DNA from: an uncultured Bacteroidota bacterium
GTDB taxonomy: Bacteria; Bacteroidota; Bacteroidia; Bacteroidales; P3
Direction: 5' to 3'
Length of the DNA: 64,000 nt
Assembly (NCBI GenBank): GCA_902790215.1
Contig: CADAQX010000010.1
Location: 31,332-95,331, forward strand
Part shown: positions 1 through 8,240 of the stretch, piece after piece
Position numbering within the stretch: position 1 is the first letter of the stretch
Layout of the letters: each line of letters starts with the position of its first letter
Notes under the pieces: generated by a model
The model's input: the letters and a program-made list of their open reading frames with translations, nothing else
Told to the model about the DNA's origin: nothing
Databases searched by the model: none
Translations under genes and position numbers: made by a program

Positions 1-771
1 AACAAAATTGCTACTGCTTGCGAATTAGATCTAGATGAAACGAATCAACATCATCAAGATTTTATAAGAAAACTTACTGCTCGAAAGCCAAGCGAACCGC
101 GGTTGCAGTTGTACACGACAAACTATGACACATTATTTGAACAGGCAGCACGCCGAATGAATTATGTGATAATTGATGGCTTTTCTTTATCTTATCCAAG
201 AGTATTTAATGGAACTAATTTCGATTTTGATATTGTATTCCGTGAACATACAAGAATTAAGCAAGAAGAAAGCTTTGTTCCAAATGTATTTCAACTATTT
301 AAACTGCATGGAAGCATCGATTGGGAGAAAAATGCCATGGGACAAATCTTACAAAAAGAAAAATCCGAAAATCCGTGCATTATATATCCCGCGAGTGAAA
401 AATATGAAAGTAGCTACGACCAACCCTATTTTGAAATGATGTCTCATTTCCAGCAAACACTTCGGAAGGAGAACACATTGTTAATAGTCGTTGGATTTGG
501 TTTTAAAGATAAACATATTCAGAACGTAATTAAAGAAGCTTCGCTGCAAAACCACAATTTACATATTTTGATAGTATGTTATGGCCAAACTGAAAAAGAA
601 GGCAAGTGGGTAGATAGTGGTATAGTATCAGCGTTAGTTCCTGATTATTTGGATGAGAATCTAGTCGTTAGGCCCAACGTGTCTATTTTGTTTTCTAAAT
701 TCAAAGCTTTTGTAGAGCATTTACCAATGAATAATTCTTATAATAATCCTTTTGAGAATGCATCCATTTGA
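1..771 (+). CDS. SIR2-like domain protein, 5' end outside window
   Basis: The frame is open from base 1, so the start lies upstream and at least 256 residues are visible. SIR2-family signatures are present: TTNYDTLFE (nucleotide-binding loop) near nt 118, KLHGSIDW with the likely catalytic histidine near nt 300, and VVGFGFKDKHI near nt 490. This is the SIR2_2-type arrangement found in antiviral NAD-degrading effectors rather than in protein deacetylases. Its 3' end overlaps the start of a HerA-type ATPase gene, the layout of known SIR2-HerA defence pairs, in which the two proteins form a complex that depletes NAD on phage infection. DNA is AT-rich, unlike the hsdR gene downstream. NADase activity is inferred from family and neighbour; the N-terminal part cannot be judged. 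Confidence 0.85.
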   Translation, partial: NKIATACELDLDETNQHHQDFIRKLTARKPSEPRLQLYTTNYDTLFEQAARRMNYVIIDGFSLSYPRVFNGTNFDFDIVFREHTRIKQEESFVPNVFQLFKLHGSIDWEKNAMGQILQKEKSENPCIIYPASEKYESSYDQPYFEMMSHFQQTLRKENTLLIVVGFGFKDKHIQNVIKEASLQNHNLHILIVCYGQTEKEGKWVDSGIVSALVPDYLDENLVVRPNVSILFSKFKAFVEHLPMNNSYNNPFENASI

Positions 772-2470
772 TCATACAAAATTTCTCGGATACGTTTGTG
801 AGGTTACTCCACAATATGTTCGTGTACAAGTTCCAACAGCAAAATTGTTGCATACGTTTTATAACAATGGACAGCTGTATTATGGAGGAACCGTTGGCTG
901 TTTTGTTGTAATAGAAGGTGTGGAATATGGTTTTTTGGGAAGATTGTTTGAATTAAATATACCTCAAGGAGAAAAAACGGAAATTACAGATCAAAAAATC
1001 CACATGGATGACACCGATTTCCATCCCATTGCAAAAATTGAACTTTTAGCTTTGTTTAGTGTATATCAGCCGGAAACTATTATAAAAACGATTTCGCGTT
1101 ATCCTGCTATTGGAGCAAAAGTCTATTCTTGCTCCGACGAACAAATTGGAGCTTACATTTCGAATTTTGGAATAAAACCAACTGACACTGATGTACCTTT
1201 TGCACCAATAGGGAAACTAACTTCTAATAATGCGATTTGCAATATCTCTCTGAATTCTTTATTTGGAAGACATTGTGCGGTTTTAGGTACCACTGGTGGT
1301 GGAAAGAGTTGGACTGTCGCTAAACTATTGGAACTGACCTCTACTTTTACTAACAATAAATGCATACTAATTGATGCTACAGGAGAATATAGTTCAATTA
1401 GTGATGATATGACTTCTATAGAACTTGGGACTGGGGAGTATATCTTTGACTATAAAAAACTAACAATTGATGAACTATATTATCTACTACATCCTTCATC
1501 TAAAACGCAGGTTCCTAAGTTAATGGAAGCCATTAGATCTCTAAAAATGTCAAATATAGATACTGATGGCGCATTATCTGAATATTATCCTAAAGACAAC
1601 AATGGTCAGGTGATATCTAAAAACATTTTCAAATGTCAAAAACCAAGGAGAAATTTTGACGTGTTTAGATATAGAAACACTGCTAGAATAGAAACTAACA
1701 CATGCGATTTTGATTTTGAGTTGTTAGCACAACAAATAACATACGAATGTGTTTGGGATAATCCAGGAGTATGGGGCAATCGTGTCGAGAATGATGTTTC
1801 AAATTGCGTTAGCTTAATCTCACGAGTCAATAATATAATGTCAACAAGTGAGTATAACCAGATTTTTGGTTTTAGAAGATCTACTATTCCTAATTCTAAA
1901 GATTTGGCAGAAGAGATTATTAATCACATCAACAATGCCCAAAAGAGCATTTTAAGATTAGATTTTTCTAAAGTAAGTTTTGATTATCAAGTCAGAGAGA
2001 TACTTGTAAATGCAATAGGGAAAATGCTTCTGACTGAAGCAAGAGAAGGCAAATACAAAGAAAAAGCTTTAATTGTTTTTATAGATGAAGCGCATCAATT
2101 CTTGAATAAATCAATCGCAGATGAATATTTTTCAGCAAAACCTCTTGATGCATTTGAGCAAATTTCAAAGGAATCGAGAAAATATGGATTATTTTTGTGT
2201 ATTGCCACACAAATGCCTCGAGACATTCCGTTAGGAACCCTTAGTCAAATGGGTACGTTTATCGTTCATAGGTTGATAAACGAGCAAGACAAAAAAGCAG
2301 TAGAAAGTGCTGCATCATCAGCCAATAGAAGCAGTTTGTCTTTTTTGCCAATTTTAGGAGAAGGTGAAGCGTTGCTAGTAGGTGTAGATTTCCCTATGCC
2401 ATTAACAATAAAAGTAGATGAACCTAACAAAAAACCAGACTCTAATACTCCAAAATTAAAAACGAAATAA
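758..2470 (+). CDS. herA: HerA-family ATPase of a SIR2-HerA defence pair
   Basis: A 570-residue P-loop ATPase of the HerA/FtsK translocase group. A HAS-barrel-like N-terminal part precedes Walker A GTTGGGKSWT at about residues 177-186; Walker B LIVFIDEAH is at about residues 440-448, and a KESRKYGLFLCIATQ segment with a likely sensor residue follows. ATG 758 is chosen; an in-frame TTG at 752 is possible. Either start lies inside the end of the SIR2 gene (stop 769-771), so translation is probably coupled. HerA proteins form hexameric rings; in known SIR2-HerA systems the ring assembles with SIR2 to make the active complex. The gene is as AT-rich as the SIR2 gene and ends two bases before the GC-richer hsdR start, so the pair looks imported as a unit. 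Confidence 0.87.
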   Translation: MHPFDHTKFLGYVCEVTPQYVRVQVPTAKLLHTFYNNGQLYYGGTVGCFVVIEGVEYGFLGRLFELNIPQGEKTEITDQKIHMDDTDFHPIAKIELLALFSVYQPETIIKTISRYPAIGAKVYSCSDEQIGAYISNFGIKPTDTDVPFAPIGKLTSNNAICNISLNSLFGRHCAVLGTTGGGKSWTVAKLLELTSTFTNNKCILIDATGEYSSISDDMTSIELGTGEYIFDYKKLTIDELYYLLHPSSKTQVPKLMEAIRSLKMSNIDTDGALSEYYPKDNNGQVISKNIFKCQKPRRNFDVFRYRNTARIETNTCDFDFELLAQQITYECVWDNPGVWGNRVENDVSNCVSLISRVNNIMSTSEYNQIFGFRRSTIPNSKDLAEEIINHINNAQKSILRLDFSKVSFDYQVREILVNAIGKMLLTEAREGKYKEKALIVFIDEAHQFLNKSIADEYFSAKPLDAFEQISKESRKYGLFLCIATQMPRDIPLGTLSQMGTFIVHRLINEQDKKAVESAASSANRSSLSFLPILGEGEALLVGVDFPMPLTIKVDEPNKKPDSNTPKLKTK

Positions 2471-2472
2471 TC

Positions 2473-5433
2473 ATGTCCTTCAACGAAATAAATGCAGTGG
2501 AGAACTTCGTCATTATGACGATGACGGGGGTCAATCTGAATGATATAGGGTCTGTACACGAGGGTTCTACTCCTTACGGTGCGCAGTGGATATACACGCC
2601 TTCATCGGAGCTTCGTCGAGAGATCACCGAGGTGATGGTGGAGACGGAGGTGAAGAGTGCCCTTATCCGCCTCAACCCCGAGATAGCAGCGCAACCCGAC
2701 CGCGCCGACGAGGTGATATACAAGCTGCGCTCTATCTTGTTGTCGGTCAACAGCACGGGTCTGGTGCGTGCCAACGAGGAGTTTGCCAAGTGGCTGCGTG
2801 GGGAGATGTCGATGCCTTTCGGCAAGAACTACGCCCACGTGCCAGTACGCCTAATTGACTTCGACTATATTGCTAACAACAGCTTTTGGCTGGTCAACCA
2901 ATTCAGCGTCCGCAACCGCGAGACCAAGCGCCCCGACGTGGTGATGTTCGTGAACGGCTTGCCGTTGGTGGTGGGCGAGACCAAGACACCGGTGCGTCCT
3001 GCCGTCTCGTGGCTCGATGCCGCCTCCGACATCCACGACGGCTACGAGAACAGCGTGCCGGAGCTCTTCGTACCCAACGTGCTCAGCTTCGCCACCGAAG
3101 GCAAGAACCTTTTCTATGGTGCCGTGCGTACACCGCTGGAATTCTGGGCAGCCTGGCGGCTGAACGAAGGAGCCGAGGAAGTCGAGTTGCCTGGATTGGA
3201 GGCCGTCGCCGCCGAACTGAAGCAACTGCTCGCCCCCAAGACGCTGCTCGATATACTCTATAACTTCACCACCTACACCACCAACAAGAGCCGCCAGCGT
3301 ACCAAGGTGGTATGCCGCTACCAGCAGTACGAAGGTGCCAATAAGATAGTGGAGCGTGTGGTAGAGAACAAAATCAAGAAGGGTTTGATATGGCACTTCC
3401 AAGGCTCAGGCAAGTCGCTGCTGATGCTCTTCGCCGCCCAGAAGATGCGTCGTTTGCCGGCACTGAAAAACCCCACGGTGATGATTGTAGTGGACCGCAT
3501 CGACCTCGACTCGCAGACACAGAACGTCTTCAAGGAGGCTTCCAACGTGATGTCCACCGAGGACATAGAGACGCTGAACAGCTATCTGGAGAACGACTCG
3601 CGCTATATCATCATCACAACCATCTTCAAGTTTAAAGATGCCAAACCCAATATAAACCGCCGCGACAATATCATCGTGATGGTCGACGAGGCACACCGCA
3701 CCCAGGAGGGCGACCTCGGGCAGCGTATGCGTGCCGCCCTTCCCAACGCTTTCTTCTTCGGATTGACAGGCACCCCCATCAACAAGTCGGAGCATAACAC
3801 CTTCTGGACCTTCGGAGCCACCGAGGACAAGGGTGGATACATGAGCCGCTACTCGTTTGAGGATGCCCTGCGCGACGAGGCCATCCTGCCGCTGCATTTC
3901 GAGCCACGTCTGCTCGACATACATATTGACCGAGAAAAGGTGGATGAGGAATTTGAACGCATCACCAACGAGTTGGATGAGGATGCCAAGATAACCCTCT
4001 CCAACAAAGCCGCCAAGATGCTGGAGTTCCTGAAGTCCCCCGACCGTATCACCACCATCTGCAAAGACATCGCACAACACTATCGCGACAAGGTGGAGCC
4101 GCAAGGCTTCAAAGCGATGATTGTGACGCCCGACCGCGAAGCCTGCCACCTCTACAAGATGGAGTTGAACAAATACTTCCCCGACTCGGCCTCGGCGGTG
4201 GTCATCTCCACTTCAGGCAAAGGAGATGACGAACTGAAACGGCTCTACAGCCTCACCAAAGACGATCAGGAGAAACTAATTGAGAAATTCAACAAGCCGG
4301 AGTCGGAACTGAAATTCTTGATAGTCACCGCCAAGCTGCTGACGGGTTTTGACTCACCCATCCTGCAGACGATGTACCTCGACAAGGCACTGAAAGACCA
4401 CACACTGCTGCAGGCCATCTGCCGCACCAACCGCAAGTTCCCCAACAAGACCTTTGGACGCATTGTAGACTACTTCGGTGTGTTCGACGATGCCGCCAAA
4501 GCATTGGAGTTCGACGAAGAGGTAATGAGCAAGGTCATCACCAACCTCAACGCCCTTATCGAGGAGTTGCCAAAGGTAATGGAAGAGACGCTGGCGCATT
4601 TTGCAGGTGTGGACCGTACCATCGACGGCTTTGACGGTCTGCAGGCTGCTCAAAATGCCATCGACACCAACGAGAAACGCGATGCCTTCGCTGCCGACTA
4701 TCGACGGTTGGCTAATATCTGGGAGTCGCTCTCACCCGACCCGTCATTGGAGCCTTACCGCAGCGACTACAAATGGCTGTCGAATGTCTATCAGTCGGTC
4801 AAGCCCTCCGGTCCCGAAGCCCTAGGCAAACTGATTTGGCTATCTATGGGTGCCCAAACCAAGCGTATTATGTACGAGAACATCCACGTGGAAGGTATAC
4901 ATACCGATATGGAAGAGGTGGTGCTCGACGAAGCTATGGTGTCGGCACTGATGGACAAGAAAGACATGAAGGCCGCCAAGCGCATGGAACGTGAGTTGAT
5001 TAAGCGTTTCAAGAAACATGCCGACAAACCTATCTTCATTGAGCTGAGTAAACGGTTGGAAGCATTGCGCGACAAGGCAGAACAAGGCTTGATAACAAGC
5101 ATTGAGTTCATCAAGGAGCTGTGTCAGATAGCCCGCGAGACCTTGCAGGCAGAGAAGATGGAGGATAATGCAGAGGTACGTAAGACAGGCAAGGAAGCAC
5201 TTACCGAATTGTTTATGGAGCTTCGCACAGAGGACACACCTGCAGTGGTAGGACGTATAGTGACAGATATCGACAGCATCGTGAAGATAGTGCGTTTCCC
5301 TGGCTGGCAAACTACAAATGCTGGTGAGCGCGAGGTCCAAAAGGCTTTGCGCAAAACTTTGTTGAAATATAAACTGCATAAAGACGAGAACCTTTTCTCA
5401 AAAGCATATCTGTATATTCGTGAATATTACTAA
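2473..5433 (+). CDS. hsdR: Type I restriction enzyme R subunit (HsdR)
   Basis: A 986-residue restriction/translocase subunit. The N-terminal PD-(D/E)XK nuclease is visible as RPDVVMF...GETKTP (D155, E169, K171). The SF2 motor follows: Walker A QGSGKSLL near residue 310, DEAH box VDEAHRTQEG near 405, LTGTPINKSE, LLTGFDSP and AICRTNR. The helical C-terminal region that docks on the methyltransferase is present, so the subunit looks complete. HsdR cuts unmodified DNA after ATP-driven translocation, together with HsdM and HsdS, which are not in this window. The start is two bases after the herA stop, so SIR2-herA-hsdR appear to be one transcription unit. GC content jumps at this junction, marking a different origin from the two preceding genes. 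Confidence 0.92.
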   Translation: MSFNEINAVENFVIMTMTGVNLNDIGSVHEGSTPYGAQWIYTPSSELRREITEVMVETEVKSALIRLNPEIAAQPDRADEVIYKLRSILLSVNSTGLVRANEEFAKWLRGEMSMPFGKNYAHVPVRLIDFDYIANNSFWLVNQFSVRNRETKRPDVVMFVNGLPLVVGETKTPVRPAVSWLDAASDIHDGYENSVPELFVPNVLSFATEGKNLFYGAVRTPLEFWAAWRLNEGAEEVELPGLEAVAAELKQLLAPKTLLDILYNFTTYTTNKSRQRTKVVCRYQQYEGANKIVERVVENKIKKGLIWHFQGSGKSLLMLFAAQKMRRLPALKNPTVMIVVDRIDLDSQTQNVFKEASNVMSTEDIETLNSYLENDSRYIIITTIFKFKDAKPNINRRDNIIVMVDEAHRTQEGDLGQRMRAALPNAFFFGLTGTPINKSEHNTFWTFGATEDKGGYMSRYSFEDALRDEAILPLHFEPRLLDIHIDREKVDEEFERITNELDEDAKITLSNKAAKMLEFLKSPDRITTICKDIAQHYRDKVEPQGFKAMIVTPDREACHLYKMELNKYFPDSASAVVISTSGKGDDELKRLYSLTKDDQEKLIEKFNKPESELKFLIVTAKLLTGFDSPILQTMYLDKALKDHTLLQAICRTNRKFPNKTFGRIVDYFGVFDDAAKALEFDEEVMSKVITNLNALIEELPKVMEETLAHFAGVDRTIDGFDGLQAAQNAIDTNEKRDAFAADYRRLANIWESLSPDPSLEPYRSDYKWLSNVYQSVKPSGPEALGKLIWLSMGAQTKRIMYENIHVEGIHTDMEEVVLDEAMVSALMDKKDMKAAKRMERELIKRFKKHADKPIFIELSKRLEALRDKAEQGLITSIEFIKELCQIARETLQAEKMEDNAEVRKTGKEALTELFMELRTEDTPAVVGRIVTDIDSIVKIVRFPGWQTTNAGEREVQKALRKTLLKYKLHKDENLFSKAYLYIREYY

Positions 5434-5462
5434 TATAACAATAACAAATAAACAATAATATT

Positions 5463-6632
5463 ATGACCCACTACGAAAAACAATCAAGCAAAGAGTTGCG
5501 CGCCGGCATGGGCGAAGGCCTTGTTGAGGCTGGCCGCAAGAACGAGAATGTCGTCGCCCTGAGCGCCGACGTGAAAGGCAGCCAGTGCGGCATCGCCGAA
5601 GCCAATATGGTCGGTATTGCCGCCGGTCTGAGCCTGTGCGGCAAGGTGCCTTTCATCGGGGGCTTTGCCGAGTTCGTCACTGGCCGCGTCTATGACCAGA
5701 TACGCCAAGTGCTGTGCTACAGCAACAAGAACGTGAAGATTTGCGGCTCGCACGCCGGCATCTCCCTCGGCGAGGACGGTGCTACACACCAGACCATGGA
5801 GGACATCGCCCTGATGAAGGTGCTGCCTAACATGACCGTGCTGGTGCCCGCCGACTTCAACCAGGCCAAGGCCGCCACGCTGGCCGCCGCCGAGCACGTC
5901 GGCCCCGTCTATCTGCGCCTCGGCCGCAGCAAGATGCCCTGTTTCCTGCCCGAAGGCGAGAAGTTTGAAATCGGCAAGGCCCAGCTGCTGAGTGAGGGCA
6001 CGGACGTGACCCTCTTCGCCTGCGGCCACCTTGTGTGGGAAGCCCTGCAGGCTGCCGAGATGCTGGAGAAAGTCGGCATCAGCTGCGAAGTCATCAATAT
6101 CCACACCATCAAGCCGCTTGACGTGGAGGCCATCGTGGCCAGCGCCAAGAAGACCGGTGCCGTTGTCACCTGCGAGGAGCACCTCTTCAACGGCGGCCTC
6201 GGCGACAGCGTGGCCCAGACCCTCGCTCTCCACTGCCCCACCCCAATGGAGTACGTGGCCGTGGATGACAAGTTCGGCGAGAGCGGCACCCCTGACGAGA
6301 TGCTAACCAACTATCACCTCCGCGCCGCCGACATCATGGCCAAAGTCTATGCCGTCCTGCAGCGCAAGCCCGGCGCCCCCAAGCAGCGCTACTGCCAGAG
6401 CTGCGGTATGCCGCTCAGCGACGAGGTCACGAGCGACAATCCCGACTACTGCAAGTACTGCTTCGCCGATGGCCACTTCACGCAGGACTGCACCATGGAG
6501 CAGATGATAGACTTCTGTGTCCAGTTTGTCGACCAGTTTAACCAGAATACCGGCCAGCACCTCACCGCCGATGAATACCGCGAGCAGCTCCGCCAGTACT
6601 TCCCGCAGCTCAAACGCTGGCGCAAAGAATAG
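5463..6632 (+). CDS. Transketolase C-terminal half fused to a zinc ribbon, with internal deletion
   Basis: Residues 1-305 match the C-terminal (pyrimidine-binding plus C-terminal domain) subunit of split transketolases: GIAEANMVGIAAGL carries the catalytic glutamate, and HAGISLGEDGATHQ and LVPADFNQ follow. Residues 310-389 are a putative zinc-ribbon domain, CQSCGMPLSDE...YCKYC, ending LKRWRKE. Two oddities: compared with my memory of family sequences, about 15 residues are missing between ADVKGS (about residue 37) and QCGIAE, and no N-terminal thiamine-diphosphate-binding subunit gene lies upstream, where hsdR is found instead. Activity is therefore doubtful unless the partner is encoded elsewhere. 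The zinc-ribbon end is duplicated 1147 bp downstream. Fusion and deletion are read from the sequence; loss of function is inference. Confidence 0.85.
   Translation: MTHYEKQSSKELRAGMGEGLVEAGRKNENVVALSADVKGSQCGIAEANMVGIAAGLSLCGKVPFIGGFAEFVTGRVYDQIRQVLCYSNKNVKICGSHAGISLGEDGATHQTMEDIALMKVLPNMTVLVPADFNQAKAATLAAAEHVGPVYLRLGRSKMPCFLPEGEKFEIGKAQLLSEGTDVTLFACGHLVWEALQAAEMLEKVGISCEVINIHTIKPLDVEAIVASAKKTGAVVTCEEHLFNGGLGDSVAQTLALHCPTPMEYVAVDDKFGESGTPDEMLTNYHLRAADIMAKVYAVLQRKPGAPKQRYCQSCGMPLSDEVTSDNPDYCKYCFADGHFTQDCTMEQMIDFCVQFVDQFNQNTGQHLTADEYREQLRQYFPQLKRWRKE
6423..6632 (+). repeat. 210-bp direct repeat, copy A (zinc-ribbon coding end)
   Basis: This segment encodes the last 69 residues of the transketolase/zinc-ribbon protein. 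It recurs at 7570-7779 with the same length, a constant offset of 1147 bp, no gaps and few substitutions (for example FADGHF versus FDNGKF). The two copies flank the WG-repeat gene. Confidence 0.93.
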
Positions 6633-6635
6633 CCT

Positions 6636-7559
6636 ATGAAGAACAGTTTGGCAGGATCCCCCTGGCTCTTCTCTGACGGGCTTGCGGCGGTGTTGATAAA
6701 GAACAAATGGGGATACATCGACCGGCAAGGACATGTCGCCATCGCGCCGCAGTACACCGCGGCATCCGGCTTCTCTGAGGGGCTGGCGGCCGTCGAGGTC
6801 AACAACAAGTACGGCTTCATCGACCGCTACGGCAAGATGGTGATCAAGCCGAAGTACGACTTCGCCCTTGCCTTCACCGAGGGAGTGGCGGCATGCTCTA
6901 TCGGTGGCGGCTATCACATCATAGACAGAAATGGCAAGGTTCTCGCCGAACTCGGCGAGGACTGTACCGACGTGGAGAACTTCTCCTGCGGGTTGGCGGC
7001 CGCTGAATTCATCGTCGGAGATGGCGATTGGCGATACGGGGCTATCGACAAGACCGGTAAGATGGTGATAAAGCCAAAGTTCAGCTTTGCCTACACCTTT
7101 GAGGAAGACCTTATGCCTGTCGTCGTCAACGACGGAGACAAGTGCGGGTTTGTCAACAAGGAAGGCAAATGTGTCATAGCACCCGAATTCGACGAGACCG
7201 AGTCCTTCTCCGAAGGACTGGCACCAGCGATGAAGGACGGCAAGTGGCGCTTCATCGACCACGAAGGCCACGACGTGGTGATGCTCGGCGAGAGATTCGA
7301 CCATGTCGACACCCTCATTGAAGGACGCTCCATCGTCAAGATTGGCGACAAAAGCGGTGCCATCGACAAGGCAGGCAACCTCATTATCGATGTTCGTTTC
7401 GACAATCTGCACTCCTTCTCCGAAGGTCTTGCCTACGCCCGTATCGGCGACACGCACGGCTTCATCAACCCCTCCGGAATCTTCGAGATACAGAAGCCCG
7501 TGACCAAGGCAACCCTAATTGACAAACTGATGAAACGGGGCAACTGGCTTCGTTGGTAG
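6636..7559 (+). CDS. WG-repeat protein
   Basis: A 307-residue protein built almost entirely of WG-type beta repeats, for example KWGYIDRQGHVAIAPQY, KYGFIDRYGKMVIKPKY, KCGFVNKEGKCVIAPEF, KWRFIDHEGHDVV and THGFINPSG. About eight units are visible, each with the pattern G-x-I-D-x-x-G-x-x-v-I-x-P. No signal peptide is seen. WG repeats probably form beta-propeller-like or solenoid binding surfaces, but no biochemical role is established. The start lies three bases after the zinc-ribbon stop codon. The gene sits exactly between two 210-bp copies of the zinc-ribbon coding end, so it probably arrived by insertion or by a duplication event. Function unknown. Confidence 0.88.
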   Translation: MKNSLAGSPWLFSDGLAAVLIKNKWGYIDRQGHVAIAPQYTAASGFSEGLAAVEVNNKYGFIDRYGKMVIKPKYDFALAFTEGVAACSIGGGYHIIDRNGKVLAELGEDCTDVENFSCGLAAAEFIVGDGDWRYGAIDKTGKMVIKPKFSFAYTFEEDLMPVVVNDGDKCGFVNKEGKCVIAPEFDETESFSEGLAPAMKDGKWRFIDHEGHDVVMLGERFDHVDTLIEGRSIVKIGDKSGAIDKAGNLIIDVRFDNLHSFSEGLAYARIGDTHGFINPSGIFEIQKPVTKATLIDKLMKRGNWLRW

Positions 7560-7569
7560 AGCACGAGAA

Positions 7570-7779
7570 GAGGTCACGAGCGACAATCCCGACTACTGCA
7601 AGTACTGCTTCGACAACGGCAAGTTCACACAGGACTGCACCATGGAGCAGATGATAGACTTCTGCGTCCAGTTCGTGGATGAGTTCAACAAGAACACCGG
7701 CCAACACCTCACTGCCGACGAGTACCGCGAGCAGCTCCGCCAGTACTTCCCGCAGCTCAAGCGCTGGCGCAAAGAATAG
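7570..7779 (+). pseudogene. Zinc-ribbon fragment, 210-bp direct repeat copy B
   Basis: Duplicate of 6423-6632. It is open in one frame (EEVTSDNPDYCKYCFDNGKF onward) and ends in the same LKRWRKE and stop, but it lacks the first half of the zinc ribbon (the CQSCGMP cysteines) and has no obvious start codon, so it is a gene remnant. Confidence 0.88.
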
Positions 7780-7795
7780 CCAACAGGCACTGTTG

Positions 7796-7822
7796 AGGTC
7801 CCGCGCCTACAGCGCGGGACCT
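7796..7822 (+). terminator. Strong hairpin after zinc-ribbon remnant
   Basis: aggtcccgcgc and gcgcgggacct pair perfectly (11 bp) around a ctaca loop. No T-run follows, so intrinsic termination is uncertain; it may instead stabilise the 3' end. Confidence 0.5.
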
Positions 7823-7959
7823 TAGCCCCCACGGCAACACGACATAGTTTAATCCTTCATGCAAATATACTCGCGAGACAGGGCTGCAGACAAGATGCCA
7901 GAAGAAATGCGGATATGGCATAAACAGACCTGAAAAAGCGAGAAAGAAAATAAAAGTCG

Positions 7960-7977
7960 GCCTAATGACCGATTTGG
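7960..7977 (-). repeat. 18-bp motif shared with 63,593 region
   Basis: CCTAATGACCGATTTGGG here; CCCAAATCGGTCATTAGG on the plus strand near 63,593-63,610. The two are exact reverse complements. Confidence 0.75.
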
Positions 7978-8240
7978 GTTAAACGATGTTATTCTTATTG
8001 CACACCTTTGGAGGTGACTTATAGCAGTCTCCACATGTGAAGAAAAAAAGTCACTTCCCATGTCACTTTTTGTGAAGAAAGTGGCTCTAATGGGGGTGAG
8101 ACAACAATCTTGAATGTGTCAATTCGTTATCCGTTGATATGTTGATATGTTTTGCGAAAATCGTACCAACGTATCAACGTTGGAGCCAAGGCAATTTTTA
8201 TAATAATATTTCGTTATATAATCAACAAACACTAAAATCC

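Larger units (their letters stand above)
7780..8240. other. Intergenic region with hairpin and short repeats
   Basis: It holds a perfect 11-bp hairpin (7796-7822), an 18-bp motif CCTAATGACCGATTTGGG (7960-7977) that recurs inverted near 63,593, and a section around 8125-8185 rich in ttgatatg and gtatcaacg inverted pieces. No gene and no clear TAnnTTTG promoter was found. Confidence 0.6.

Noticed and set aside
8139-8240. A 34-residue N-terminal extension of the type IX-secreted protein
   Set aside because: It precedes a clear signal peptide at 8241 and covers repeat-like intergenic DNA.
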